DNA of 64,000 bases from the NCBI GenBank assembly GCA_046349935.1, contig JAXMBK010000014.1:124001-188000 (forward strand), given 5' to 3'. Each line of letters begins with the position of its first letter. The first letter of the stretch is position 1. Shown here piece after piece: positions 9,740 through 18,016 of this stretch. A model generated the notes under the pieces. The model was not told where the DNA came from, searched no databases, and saw nothing but the letters and a program-made list of their open reading frames with translations. This DNA comes from CAIXSC01 sp046349935 (GTDB lineage: Bacteria; Planctomycetota; Planctomycetia; Pirellulales; Pirellulaceae). The position numbers were made by a program, and so were the translations under genes.

Positions 9740-10969
9740 ATGCAAGTTGAGGATTTCTACTCGAAGATTCTGGGGATCGAAGAACCGTGGTCGATCTCCG
9801 AAGTGCGGTTGGAGCAGAAGAAGTCGCTGGTTCACGTGCAGTTGGAGCACGAGGAGGGATTGCGCTGGAAATGTCCCTGCTGTGATCGCGAGTTGCCGAT
9901 CTACGATCACTCGGAAGCACGACGCTGGCGGCACCTCGACACGTGTCAGTATGAGACGTGGTTGTATGCTCGAATTCCGCGAGTGAAATGCCCGGAGCAT
10001 GGCGTGAAGCAGGTGCGCGCCGCTTGGGCCGAGCCGGGGTCGCGGTTCACGCTGCTATTTGAAAGTCATGCGATCGAGGTGTTGACGGCCTGCGAAGTGG
10101 TGTCGGCGGCGTGCGACATTCGCGCATCAGTTGGGATCAAGGTTGGCGATTGATCGAGCGAGCGGTGGCTCGCGGGAAGGCTCGAAAGAAGCCCCGTCGA
10201 TTGGCTCGCGTCGGGGCTGACGAGAAGGCGTTCGCCAAGGGCCACAGCTACGACGATCGTCTGCGACGTCGATCACGGAACGGTCGAGTATGTCGCGGAT
10301 GATCGCAAAAGGAGAGTTTGGCGGGCTTTTTCGAGGGACTTTCGTCCCCGCAGCGTGGTGCGATCGAGGCGGTCGCGATCGACATGCATGAACCGTACGT
10401 CCAAGCCATCAAGGAACAACTCCTGCTGGCCGACGACAAGATCGTTCATGATCGCTTCCACGTGATGCAGCATGCGACGAAGGCCGTCGACACGACGCGT
10501 CGGCAGGAGCACAAGCGGCTCACCGCCGAGGGCGATGATCGCCTCTCGAAGACCAAGTACCTGTGGCTCAAGAGCCAGGAGAACCTCAATAAGAAACAGC
10601 GACGCCGTTTCGAGGACGTCTTTCGCTCCAGCTACAAACCGCCAAGGCCTGGGGTCTGAAAGAACTGCTTCGAGAGTTGTGGGAACAGCCGACGGTCGAG
10701 GATGCTCGCGAGTTCTTGCGCAATGGTATCGGCACGTGATTCATGGAAAGCTAAATCCCATGAAGAAAGTGGCCCGCATGATCAAGACGCGACTCACTCA
10801 TGTCGTCAACTACTGCCGCCACCGACTCACCAACGCCGTCTCGGAAGGGCTCAACAGCAAGATCATGTCGATCAAAAGACGAGCCCGCGGATTCCGAAAT
10901 CCCGAGAACTTCAAGATCGCCATCTTCTTCTACTGCGGAGGCCTCGATTTACAGCCCGACCCACGCTAA
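9740..10969 (+). pseudogene. ISL3-family transposase, broken by about five frameshifts
   Basis: The start ATG has GGGAGG upstream. The N-terminal zinc-finger part (WKCPCCDRELPIYDHSEARRWRHLD, CPEHGVKQVRAAWAEPGSRFT) is typical of ISL3. The catalytic blocks GADEKAFAKGH, VAIDMHEPYVQAI and NAVSEGLNSKIMSIKRRARGF are all present, but in different frames. Reading across, frame breaks fall near 10121, 10250, 10312, 10637 and 10724. Four look like loss of one base and one like gain of one base (or loss of two). Between them the coding sequence is well conserved, so decay is recent or the indels are sequence errors. Terminal inverted repeats could not be identified. Confidence 0.85.
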
Positions 10970-11001
10970 ACCCCGATGGACCGCAAAGATTCGCGACCCA
11001 A

Positions 11002-11007
11002 TATAAT
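11002..11007 (+). promoter_or_regulatory. Likely -10 box of the desaturase gene
   Basis: A perfect TATAAT lies 35 nt upstream of the desaturase ATG, in a short AT-richer stretch between the ISL3 remnant and the gene. No good -35 box is visible at 16-18 nt spacing. The match stands out because the surrounding genome is GC-rich. Confidence 0.4.
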
Positions 11008-11041
11008 GTTCCCAAAGTGATTTCACTCTTTAACGAGGCAA

Positions 11042-11806
11042 ATGAGATCTACTATGGACGGCATAAAGATGCAAAGCGTTGATGCAAAGGTAGACAAAGC
11101 GGCCGTCCTTTCTTCAGTCATGTCGTGCATGGTCTTTATCCCTGGACTAACGCTGCCCGCTGGGTGGCTAGCTCTTCACATGCAGATCGGGAATCCATTC
11201 GCGGTGTCTGCCGCCGCCACGGTGTCGTTTTATTTGCTGGCCATGACATGTCACGATTCGATACATGGAGTCGCATTTTCTAATGGCGCCCTCAATCGCG
11301 CAGTCGGGGAGATTTCCGCCAATCTGCTCGGTGGATCGTGGGCAATCTTCAAAGAAGGGCATTTGCGTCATCACAGAAATGTCGGAGTGTCAGGTGAAGA
11401 CCCAGAGCAATGGGTTCAAAACAAGGCTCTGTTGGTACTGCTGGCCCGCCTTTTGGCAGTGAACTTCGGTTACTATGGTTGGTGCAGGCGCAGAGGCCTG
11501 GTCGCGCTAAGTGCAAGCGTGCAGGTCATAATCTCTTTGTCGCTCATTCTCATCGATTACAAGGCGTTCTTGTTCGGGTTTCTACTTCCGAGGCAGATCG
11601 CATGTGCGTTCTTCGCAATAAACACGTCGGTGTTGCCGCACAGCCGACTCGCAAGTTTCATCGAAAAAACTGCTCCGATTGTGACTGGATTTCATCACAC
11701 ACATCACCGGGCGCCAAAACATCCATGGTACTGGTACTACTTTTGCAGCCCGAGTGTGACCAGCCAGCAGGGCGAATGTCAAGGCGGGGAATGTAATGAG
11801 GCATAA
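11042..11806 (+). CDS. Membrane di-iron fatty-acid-desaturase-like protein
   Basis: A 254-residue membrane protein. The three histidine clusters of the membrane di-iron desaturase/hydroxylase superfamily are visible: HDSIH (71-75), HLRHH (107-111) and HHTHH (218-222). Hydrophobic segments lie around 23-45, 55-70, 130-145 and 158-195. Substrate cannot be told; fatty acids, sphingoid bases and carotenoids are all used in this superfamily. The ATG at 11042 follows GAGG very closely (3 nt); in-frame ATGs at 11054 and 11069 are alternatives. Base composition is clearly more AT-rich than neighbouring genes. It sits alone between transposase remnants and repeat modules, consistent with recent acquisition. 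The C-terminal tail is Gly/Cys/Glu-rich. Confidence 0.75.
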   Translation: MRSTMDGIKMQSVDAKVDKAAVLSSVMSCMVFIPGLTLPAGWLALHMQIGNPFAVSAAATVSFYLLAMTCHDSIHGVAFSNGALNRAVGEISANLLGGSWAIFKEGHLRHHRNVGVSGEDPEQWVQNKALLVLLARLLAVNFGYYGWCRRRGLVALSASVQVIISLSLILIDYKAFLFGFLLPRQIACAFFAINTSVLPHSRLASFIEKTAPIVTGFHHTHHRAPKHPWYWYYFCSPSVTSQQGECQGGECNEA

Positions 11807-11914
11807 TGCGGTGGTAATCGGTGGTCCTTTCGGGATTACTGTGGGTGAGGCCTCATTTCCAGGTTCCCGCAATGGAAGAAGATTGTGGTCTTGAAGTTGT
11901 CCTTGTTGCAGAAG

Positions 11915-12063
11915 CAGGCGGCACGGACCGTGCGTTGGGCAGACTTGCTGCGCCTCGTCGCCGTTCTCGTTCCTTTCGAGCGCGTGGTTACGGAGAGCAT
12001 CCGCCCCGAAGGGGCCCGACAGGTCAGCCCAGGGCAGAGCGAAGCGCCGCCCTGGGTTCTGGG
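11915..12063 (+). repeat. Dispersed repeat module A, copy 2
   Basis: Same length and about 97 percent identical by eye to 8591-8739. Modules A and B are adjacent in copy 1 but separated here by about 400 nt holding the TCTCCGTG inverted repeat. Confidence 0.85.
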
Positions 12064-12176
12064 TGACTCGGCGAGTCAGTCGCCCTGAAGGGCGACGCCG
12101 TGAAGCATTTTCAGGCCGCGAAACGGCGGGACATGACGAGCGTCGGACGTCCTCGCTCGCCCCCGGTCAGATTTAG

Positions 12177-12312
12177 CTCACGGAGACGCGGAGACACGGA
12201 GATGCAAGAGAACGAGACTGGACTTTGATCGATAAAGGATCGCGTCATGGGCTCCGTCCACCGCGAGTCTGGAGTCCTTCTCCGTGTCTCCGTGTCTCCG
12301 TGTCTCCGTGAG
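12177..12312. repeat. Inverted pair of tandem TCTCCGTG repeats
   Basis: The left arm (12177-12201) reads CTCACGGAGACGCGGAG and continues with ACACGGAG. The right arm (12280-12312) is the reverse complement built from four tandem 8-nt units TCTCCGTG ending in AG. The arms could fold into a long hairpin over about 78 nt of spacer. This short motif resembles intergenic repeats common in many bacteria; its function is unknown. Confidence 0.75.
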
Positions 12313-12460
12313 AAACAAGAAAGAGCGAATAAGGAGGTGCACTGGCGCGGCCGGGAGAGCCGTGGATCGCCCTAGTGTAACCGAAAGACCTCTTCTTTCC
12401 TGTGAAAGTATGTTTCACAGCGTTGCCCTTCAGGACTTGGGGAACGTCCAGATACGGCTT

Positions 12461-12753
12461 TCCCAGGGCGTCGCTCTACGGCTGCGCCGCGTCGTATTGT
12501 TTGGGGCGGCGCGTGGCGGTTGTCGGAATGGGTGCGTCAGGAACCGGTGGTGTCGCTTCGCTCAACCACCGGCTAATGGCTATCAAGCCTCCGGCTTGAG
12601 TGACCGTGGCGCCTTGACCGTCGGCGGTTGCGAAATGCTTCACCGCGTTGTCCTTCGGGGCCGAGCGAGCCGCACTGGTGACAATCTGCGATGAACGCCA
12701 AATTCCAATCACAGCCCAACTTCAAAACCTCCGCCTCCAGCTGCTCGATCTGC
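12461..12753 (+). repeat. Dispersed repeat module B, copy 2, with CCGGTGG hairpin
   Basis: Matches 8743-9049 along its full length with substitutions and indels. The internal stem-loop is at 12543-12571 (CCGGTGG ... CCACCGG then CTAATGG), with the loop sequence better conserved with the 31.6-kb copy than with copy 1. Confidence 0.8.
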
Positions 12754-12958
12754 TTCTGCAGTGCGTCGACCGTTGCCATCTGCTCCACCAGGCGGCCGTC
12801 TTGCTCGGCGTCGTCGTGTCGTTTGCGACGTACGCTTCGCCATCAATTTCGACCGGCACTTCCCTATTCTCGTAGGGCAGCCTCCCCGCTTGCTGCGCTA
12901 GGCAGCATCCAGGCGAAGTTAAAGTCGGCGGAAATCGCGATCTCGGTTTTCGAGACCG

Positions 12959-14086
12959 TTAGATGTTCAGCCAGCGGTCGCGGGCGACGACGTCCCAGCG
13001 CGCGACGACTTGGCCGCCGTGGACGACATACACCTGCTTGTGCAGCGCCGACGTGGGGCAAACATGGCGCGGGATCGCCAGCAGCTCGTCGCCGGGCGCG
13101 AAGGACGAGGCGAGACTCGTTTCCAGCACCAAGTGTTCTTCATTTTGCAACACGGCTTTCGCGTCCGGCAGATCGGGAAAGCTGAGCCGATTGCCGGCGG
13201 GCGGATCGGACGCCACCGCCTTGTAGCCCAGGTCGAAGGTGGCTCGATCGGGTTTCGGGCGGCTGATGCAGCGCGTCAGCAACATGGCGGCGGGGACGAA
13301 CTGCAGGTCCGGAAACGTTTCACGATAGCCGGCGTCGTGGAATACAACCGTGCCGGGACTAAGCTCAATGCGCGGGTCGGTCATGGCGGCGTAGATGGGG
13401 AACGAACCGGTTCCGCCGGCGACGATCCGCGGCAAGGGCAGCTTGGCCGCGTCGATCTCTTGGCACAGCGTCGCGACGCCGCTCCAACCGCGGGCCACCG
13501 CTGCTTCGCGTTCGTTCCGATCGCGCTGGTGGTTTTGTCCGTCGTACACATGCAGGCCGCCTGGCGTTACGCCCGGCGTCTCGGCGATCAAACGATACAG
13601 CGCCAGCGCCTCGGCGCCGGCCGGTACGCCCGTGCGATGCTGCCCCGTGTCGATGTCCAGCAGCACTTCGATCGTGAGTCCGGCAGATTGCAGGGCGCGG
13701 CCGAGTGCGGCGAGCGGCGCGGGATGGTCGACCGTGCAGGAGAAGCGGACCTGCGGATAACGCTGTCGAAACGCGACCGCTCGCGCGATATTCGGGCCCA
13801 CCAAGTTGTAGGCCAGGAAAATATCGGCGACGCCGGCTTCCGCGAGCATCTCGGCTTCGGCGAACGTGGCGCACTTTCCCTTGGCGATGCCGCGGCGGAG
13901 GCCCAATTCGGCGACTTCCCGCATCTTGTGCGTCTTGCAATGCGGGCGCAAACGCGCCGCATCGCCCGCGATGCGAACCATCTCGCTAAGGTTTTGTTCG
14001 ACCAATTCCAGGTAGATGACCAGCGCCGGGGTGATGATCCCCGACGAGTCCTGAATGGCGTAGCGCGGATCGCTTGGCCCGATCAT
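12959..14086 (-). CDS. D-threonine-aldolase/D-serine-dehydratase-like PLP enzyme
   Basis: A 375-residue protein; ATG at 14086 with GGAGG 6 nt upstream. The N-terminal alanine-racemase-type barrel carries the PLP-lysine motif PHCKTHK (48-54). GVADIFLAYNLVG, DIDTGQHRTGV and GGTGSFP are further family signatures. The C-terminal beta domain ends with HVCPTSALHKQVYVV, whose His and Cys bind the metal in this family. Likely reaction is aldol cleavage of D-threonine-like 3-hydroxy amino acids, or D-serine dehydration; the sequence does not decide. It is divergent from the carbamoyltransferase cassette. Confidence 0.88.
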   Translation of the reverse strand: MIGPSDPRYAIQDSSGIITPALVIYLELVEQNLSEMVRIAGDAARLRPHCKTHKMREVAELGLRRGIAKGKCATFAEAEMLAEAGVADIFLAYNLVGPNIARAVAFRQRYPQVRFSCTVDHPAPLAALGRALQSAGLTIEVLLDIDTGQHRTGVPAGAEALALYRLIAETPGVTPGGLHVYDGQNHQRDRNEREAAVARGWSGVATLCQEIDAAKLPLPRIVAGGTGSFPIYAAMTDPRIELSPGTVVFHDAGYRETFPDLQFVPAAMLLTRCISRPKPDRATFDLGYKAVASDPPAGNRLSFPDLPDAKAVLQNEEHLVLETSLASSFAPGDELLAIPRHVCPTSALHKQVYVVHGGQVVARWDVVARDRWLNI

Positions 14087-14302
14087 GCCTTCCTCCTCTA
14101 GCCCAACTCTGTTTGCCCAACTCTGTTTGCCCAGTCCGCACTTGGTCGGGCCTGCGGCAAAAAATCCATCTTGACGCGAAAATCAATGTGCGGGGAGTAT
14201 ATCAGGCTTAGCGCCGCATCGTGCAGCCGGATTGACGTGCAGCCGGATCAACGACGGGCCCGTCGAGTTTTCCGGCGCGAACGGCGAGTGTGGAGAGGCA
14301 AG

Positions 14303-16147
14303 TTGACAGCAATTCTCGGTATTTCCGCGTTCTACCATGACTCGGCCGCCGCGCTCGTCGTCGACGGGCGCGTCGTCGCCGCCGCCCAGGAAGAGCGGTT
14401 CACACGCCGCAAGCACGACGCCGAGTTTCCGCGGGAAGCCATCCGCTACTGCCTGCGCGAAGGCGGTTTGACCCCCGAACAGCTCGATTTCGTCGGTTTC
14501 TACGACAAGCCGCTCTTGAAGTTCGACCGGCTGTTGGAAACGTACCTCGGCTACGCCCCCCGCGGCTTCACCTCGTTCGCCGCCGCCCTGCCGATTTGGC
14601 TCCAGAAGAAGCTGCACTTGCAGCGCGAAATGCGGGCCGGCCTCGATGGCAAATATCGCAAGCGGTTCCTCTTCACCGAACATCATGAATCGCATGCGGC
14701 GAGCGCCTTCTTTCCGTCGCCGTTCGACGAAGCCGCCGTGCTCACGGTCGACGGCGTCGGCGAATGGGCCACCGCCAGCTTCGGCGTCGGCCGCGGCCAC
14801 AAACTGGAATTGACTCACGAACTGCGGTTCCCGCATTCCCCCGGCCTCTTGTACTCGGCGTTCACGCAGTACTGCGGCTTCAAGGTGAATTCGGGGGAAT
14901 ACAAACTGATGGGACTCGCCCCCTACGGCGAGCCGAAGTACGTCGACCTGATCCTCGACAAGTTGATCGACCTCAAGCCCGACGGTTCTTTTCGAGTCGA
15001 TCTGTCGTACTTCCAGTACTGCGACGGGCTGCAGATGATCTCGCCCAAGTTCAGTCAGCTGTTCGGCAAGCCGCCTCGCGAATCGGAAACGCCGATCACC
15101 GATCCGCTGTACATGGATCTGGCGGCATCCATTCAAAAGGTGACCGAAGAGATCCTGTTGCGCATGGCTCGGCACGTTCAGGCCGTGACGCAGCAGAAGT
15201 ACCTGTGTTTGGCCGGCGGCGTTGCACTGAACTGCGTCGCCAACGGCCGACTGCTGCGCGAAGGCCCCTTCGAGGACATCTGGATTCAACCGGCGGCGGG
15301 CGACGCAGGCGGGGCGCTGGGAGTCGCCTTGTTCACCTGGCATCACTTGCTCGGGAATCCGCGACAGGCCCAGCCGCGCGACAGCCAACAAGGGTCGCTC
15401 TTGGGCCCGCGCTACGAGGACGAGGAGATCGTTCAATTCCTGGAGCAACAAGGCGCCGCCTACGAGCGGTATGAGGACGACGAGGCGCTGTGTCAGCGAG
15501 TGGCTCAACTGTTGGCGGAAGAAAACGTCGTCGGTTGGTTTCAAGGACGCATGGAGTTCGGACCGCGGGCGCTCGGCAGCCGCAGCATCCTCGGCGACGC
15601 GCGCAGCCGCAACATGCAGTCGCAGATGAACCTCAAGATCAAGTTCCGCGAGTCGTTTCGGCCGTTCGCACCGGCGGTGCTGGAAGAGCATGTCCACGAG
15701 GTGTTCGAGTGTCGCGAAGGACAGCCGAGCCCCTATATGCTGCTGGTCGCGCCGGTCCGCGAATCGCGGCGACTGTCGCCCGCGGCGGGAGACGAGCGGC
15801 TGCGGGGCATCGACAAACTGAAGACGCTGCGCTCCGACGTCCCCGCGATCACGCACGTCGACTATTCGGCCCGCATCCAAACCGTGGACGCCGAGCGGCA
15901 CGGCCGCTATCACCGCCTCATCGATGAGTTTCATCGACGAACGGGGACGCCGGTCGTCATCAACACCAGCTTCAATGTGCGTGGCGAGCCGATCGTCTGC
16001 ACGCCGGCGGAAGCCTTCCGCTGCTTTCTGTCGACGCACATGGACGTGTTGGTCCTGGAACGCTGCGTTTTGTTGAAACGCAATCAGAAGGCGATCGCCA
16101 CCGACGACCAACGCGCCGCGTACCTCGAGAAATTCTCGCTCGATTAA
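14303..16147 (+). CDS. Carbamoyltransferase (NodU/TobZ/SxtI type)
   Basis: A 614-residue protein. A TTG start at 14303 is chosen: the family begins right there (LTAILGISAFYHDSAAALV) and GGAGAGG lies 5 nt upstream, whereas residues further 5' match nothing. The N-terminal Kae1-like domain shows EERFTRRKHD, HHESHAASAFFPSPF, LTVDGVGEWATAS and GEYKLMGLAPYG. The C-terminal YrdC-like part shows LAGGVALNCVANGRL, QPAAGDAGGALG, FGPRALGSRSIL and NTSFNVRGEPIVCTP. These enzymes transfer carbamoyl from carbamoyl phosphate through a carbamoyl-AMP intermediate to a hydroxyl of a small molecule. The SxtJ-like gene starts 7 nt downstream. Confidence 0.92.
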   Translation: MTAILGISAFYHDSAAALVVDGRVVAAAQEERFTRRKHDAEFPREAIRYCLREGGLTPEQLDFVGFYDKPLLKFDRLLETYLGYAPRGFTSFAAALPIWLQKKLHLQREMRAGLDGKYRKRFLFTEHHESHAASAFFPSPFDEAAVLTVDGVGEWATASFGVGRGHKLELTHELRFPHSPGLLYSAFTQYCGFKVNSGEYKLMGLAPYGEPKYVDLILDKLIDLKPDGSFRVDLSYFQYCDGLQMISPKFSQLFGKPPRESETPITDPLYMDLAASIQKVTEEILLRMARHVQAVTQQKYLCLAGGVALNCVANGRLLREGPFEDIWIQPAAGDAGGALGVALFTWHHLLGNPRQAQPRDSQQGSLLGPRYEDEEIVQFLEQQGAAYERYEDDEALCQRVAQLLAEENVVGWFQGRMEFGPRALGSRSILGDARSRNMQSQMNLKIKFRESFRPFAPAVLEEHVHEVFECREGQPSPYMLLVAPVRESRRLSPAAGDERLRGIDKLKTLRSDVPAITHVDYSARIQTVDAERHGRYHRLIDEFHRRTGTPVVINTSFNVRGEPIVCTPAEAFRCFLSTHMDVLVLERCVLLKRNQKAIATDDQRAAYLEKFSLD

Positions 16148-16154
16148 CCACGCT

Positions 16155-16565
16155 ATGATCAAGTTCAACCGAAATCCTTCCACCCGCGACTTGCGAACCT
16201 TCGGCTTGCTGTTGGGGCTGTTCACGCCGCTCATGGGCTGGCTGATCTGCCGCAAACTGCAGGTCCCCGCGCCGTGGTTGCCGTTGGCGTTCGCCACCGC
16301 AACGCTGATCGTCGTCTCCGTCGCCGCGCCGCAGCTCTTGCGCTGGGTCTACCTGGTCTGGACCGCCGTCACGTTTCCAATCGGCTGGGTTGTTTCCCAC
16401 GTCGTGCTGGCGCTGGTCTACTGGCTGGTCATCACGCCGATCGGACTGGCGCTGCGGGCCTGCGGAAAAGATCCAATGCAGCGGGGATTTGATCCGTCAG
16501 CCGCTAGTTATTGGCAAGAACGGCCGCGAACCCGCGATAAGAAAAGCTACTACCGACCGTTCTAA
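16155..16565 (+). CDS. SxtJ-family small membrane protein
   Basis: A 136-residue protein with hydrophobic segments around 17-32, 42-58, 62-78 and 82-104, then a basic tail (WQERPRTRDKKSYYRPF). The N-terminal PSTRDLRTFGLLLG, the GKDPMQRGFDP block and the position directly after a carbamoyltransferase match the SxtJ family, first named from saxitoxin clusters but widespread next to NodU-type carbamoyltransferases. Biochemical role is not known. Confidence 0.8.
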   Translation: MIKFNRNPSTRDLRTFGLLLGLFTPLMGWLICRKLQVPAPWLPLAFATATLIVVSVAAPQLLRWVYLVWTAVTFPIGWVVSHVVLALVYWLVITPIGLALRACGKDPMQRGFDPSAASYWQERPRTRDKKSYYRPF

Positions 16566-16615
16566 TCGAATCATCACGAGTCCCCCTTTTGGCGCTAGCG
16601 AGCGTGGAGGCCGTC

Positions 16616-16837
16616 ATGGCGAAGTCCCGCGAGAATCAAGTTGAACAAGATGAAGCGAACCAGTTCGCGGCGGCGAACGAGGAAGCGTCCCCCGGCCTCG
16701 TCGCCGACTTCTGGGACTTTCTCAAGCACAACAAGAAGTGGTGGCTCACCCCGATCTTGCTCGCATTGCTGCTGATCGGCGGATTGGTGCTCTTGAGCAG
16801 TTCGGCGCTGGCGCCGTTCTTGTACCCGCTGTTTTAA
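16616..16837 (+). CDS. DUF5989 (SxtK-like) single-pass membrane protein
   Basis: A 73-residue protein; the ATG at 16616 has GGAGG 5 nt upstream, so the in-frame ATG nine codons earlier is not used. The FWDFLKHNKKWWLTPILLALLLIGG block followed by FLYPLF at the C-terminus is the DUF5989 signature. It is the third gene of the carbamoyltransferase-SxtJ-DUF5989 cassette. Probably anchors or assists the carbamoyltransferase at the membrane (inference from conserved order only). Confidence 0.8.
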   Translation: MAKSRENQVEQDEANQFAAANEEASPGLVADFWDFLKHNKKWWLTPILLALLLIGGLVLLSSSALAPFLYPLF

Positions 16838-16872
16838 CGCAGCGTGTTCACTCGGCTTATGAGGGCGGCTTG

Positions 16873-18003
16873 TCAGCGCGGCGTCGCGAAACGCCGCGCG
16901 GAAAGAAAATCGACCGGCAGGTTGGGGGCGCCGTCGAGCGACCAGGCGACGAGCAGTTCGCCCAGCGCCGACGTGAACTTGAAACCGTGCCCCGACAGGC
17001 CGGCGGCATAAACGACCGACGGGTCCGCCGGATGTTGGTCGATGACGAAGTGTGCGTCGGGCGTCATGGTGTAGAAGCAGGTCGACTGTCGCTGCAAGCG
17101 GTTCGTCAGCGACGGCATACACTCGCTGGCGAACGCCTCCACTCGAGCGAAATCGATGGAACTAGGCGAGCGGTCGGCGACGAGAGGATCAGCGATGGGG
17201 CGCCCGCCCGAATGTTCTCCCAGCTTGACTCCTTGGGCGTCGATCTGCGGGAACCCGTAGAACATGCCCCAGGGAAGATCAAAGAAGAACGCACTGCCTC
17301 CCTCGACTGCGCGATACGCGTCGTCACGGGGTTCGAGCCAGTAGAGGTGCTTGAGCAGCACGCGCCAGGGGACGTCGATGTCGCTCAACAGTTGCGACGC
17401 CCATGCGCCGGGCGCGAGGATGATTCGTCGAGCGGCGACGGTCCCAGCGCTCGTTGCGACTTCCAGGTTTTCGCCGCACCTCCGCCAACCGCGCAGCTCG
17501 ACCCCCCAGCGATGTTCCGCACCGCGTGCGACGGCCGCCTTCAAGTGGGTCCGCACGCAGCGTTCGACATGCAGAAAGCCCGCTTGACGCTCGAACACGG
17601 CCGCACATCCGTCAGGGCAGCGAAAGCCGCGGAAGCGTCGGGCCACGTCGGCCGCTTCCAGCCGCTCAAGCTCCAATCCATGTTCGGCGGCGCAGCGCAG
17701 GACGCCCGGAATGAGTTCGCCGTCTTCCGCACCTACCTCCAGCAGCCCGACTTCCTCGTACAGCCGTTCGCCCGTCTCGTTTTCCAGTTGGCTCCAAAGC
17801 TGGTAGGCGCGTCGCAGCAAGGGGACGTAGTCGGGATGTTCGTAGTAGGCCATCCGAATGATGCGCGTGTCGCCGTGCGAACTGCCGCGGTCGTGCCCCG
17901 GTTCGAAGCGGTCGAGCCCCAACACGCGCAGTCCGCGCCGAGCGGCGTGATAGAGGGCTGCACTGCCGACGCCGCCAGTTCCCAACACGATTGCGTCGTA
18001 CAT
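16873..18003 (-). CDS. Sarcosine oxidase / N-methyltryptophan oxidase-like flavoprotein
   Basis: A 376-residue protein starting MYDAIVLGTGGVGSAALYHAARRG, an FAD-binding Rossmann motif right at the N-terminus. AAGGGA lies 6 nt upstream of the ATG at 18003. RGSSHGDTRIIRMAYYEHPDYVPL and the C-terminal AAGLSGHGFKFTSALGELL are signatures of monomeric sarcosine oxidase (MSOX/MTOX). It oxidises N-methyl or secondary amines to aldehyde, amine and peroxide; the actual substrate is unknown. It follows holA by only 13 nt on the same strand. Confidence 0.87.
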   Translation of the reverse strand: MYDAIVLGTGGVGSAALYHAARRGLRVLGLDRFEPGHDRGSSHGDTRIIRMAYYEHPDYVPLLRRAYQLWSQLENETGERLYEEVGLLEVGAEDGELIPGVLRCAAEHGLELERLEAADVARRFRGFRCPDGCAAVFERQAGFLHVERCVRTHLKAAVARGAEHRWGVELRGWRRCGENLEVATSAGTVAARRIILAPGAWASQLLSDIDVPWRVLLKHLYWLEPRDDAYRAVEGGSAFFFDLPWGMFYGFPQIDAQGVKLGEHSGGRPIADPLVADRSPSSIDFARVEAFASECMPSLTNRLQRQSTCFYTMTPDAHFVIDQHPADPSVVYAAGLSGHGFKFTSALGELLVAWSLDGAPNLPVDFLSARRFATPR

Positions 18004-18016
18004 AAGCGTCCCTTGG

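Larger units (their letters stand above)
11807..12958. other. Gene-free repeat zone downstream of the desaturase
   Basis: No intact gene is seen. It contains repeat module A copy 2, an inverted pair of TCTCCGTG-type repeats, and module B copy 2. On the minus strand 12573-12788 a short frame starts MEQMATVDALQKQIEQLEAEV, a possible coiled-coil leftover of a mobile-element gene. The stretch 12064-12176 and the last 200 nt before the PLP-enzyme gene hold nothing recognisable. Confidence 0.5.

Noticed and set aside
14183..16297. A 704-residue open frame on the minus strand
   Set aside because: It mirrors the carbamoyltransferase gene, which has full motif support on the plus strand.
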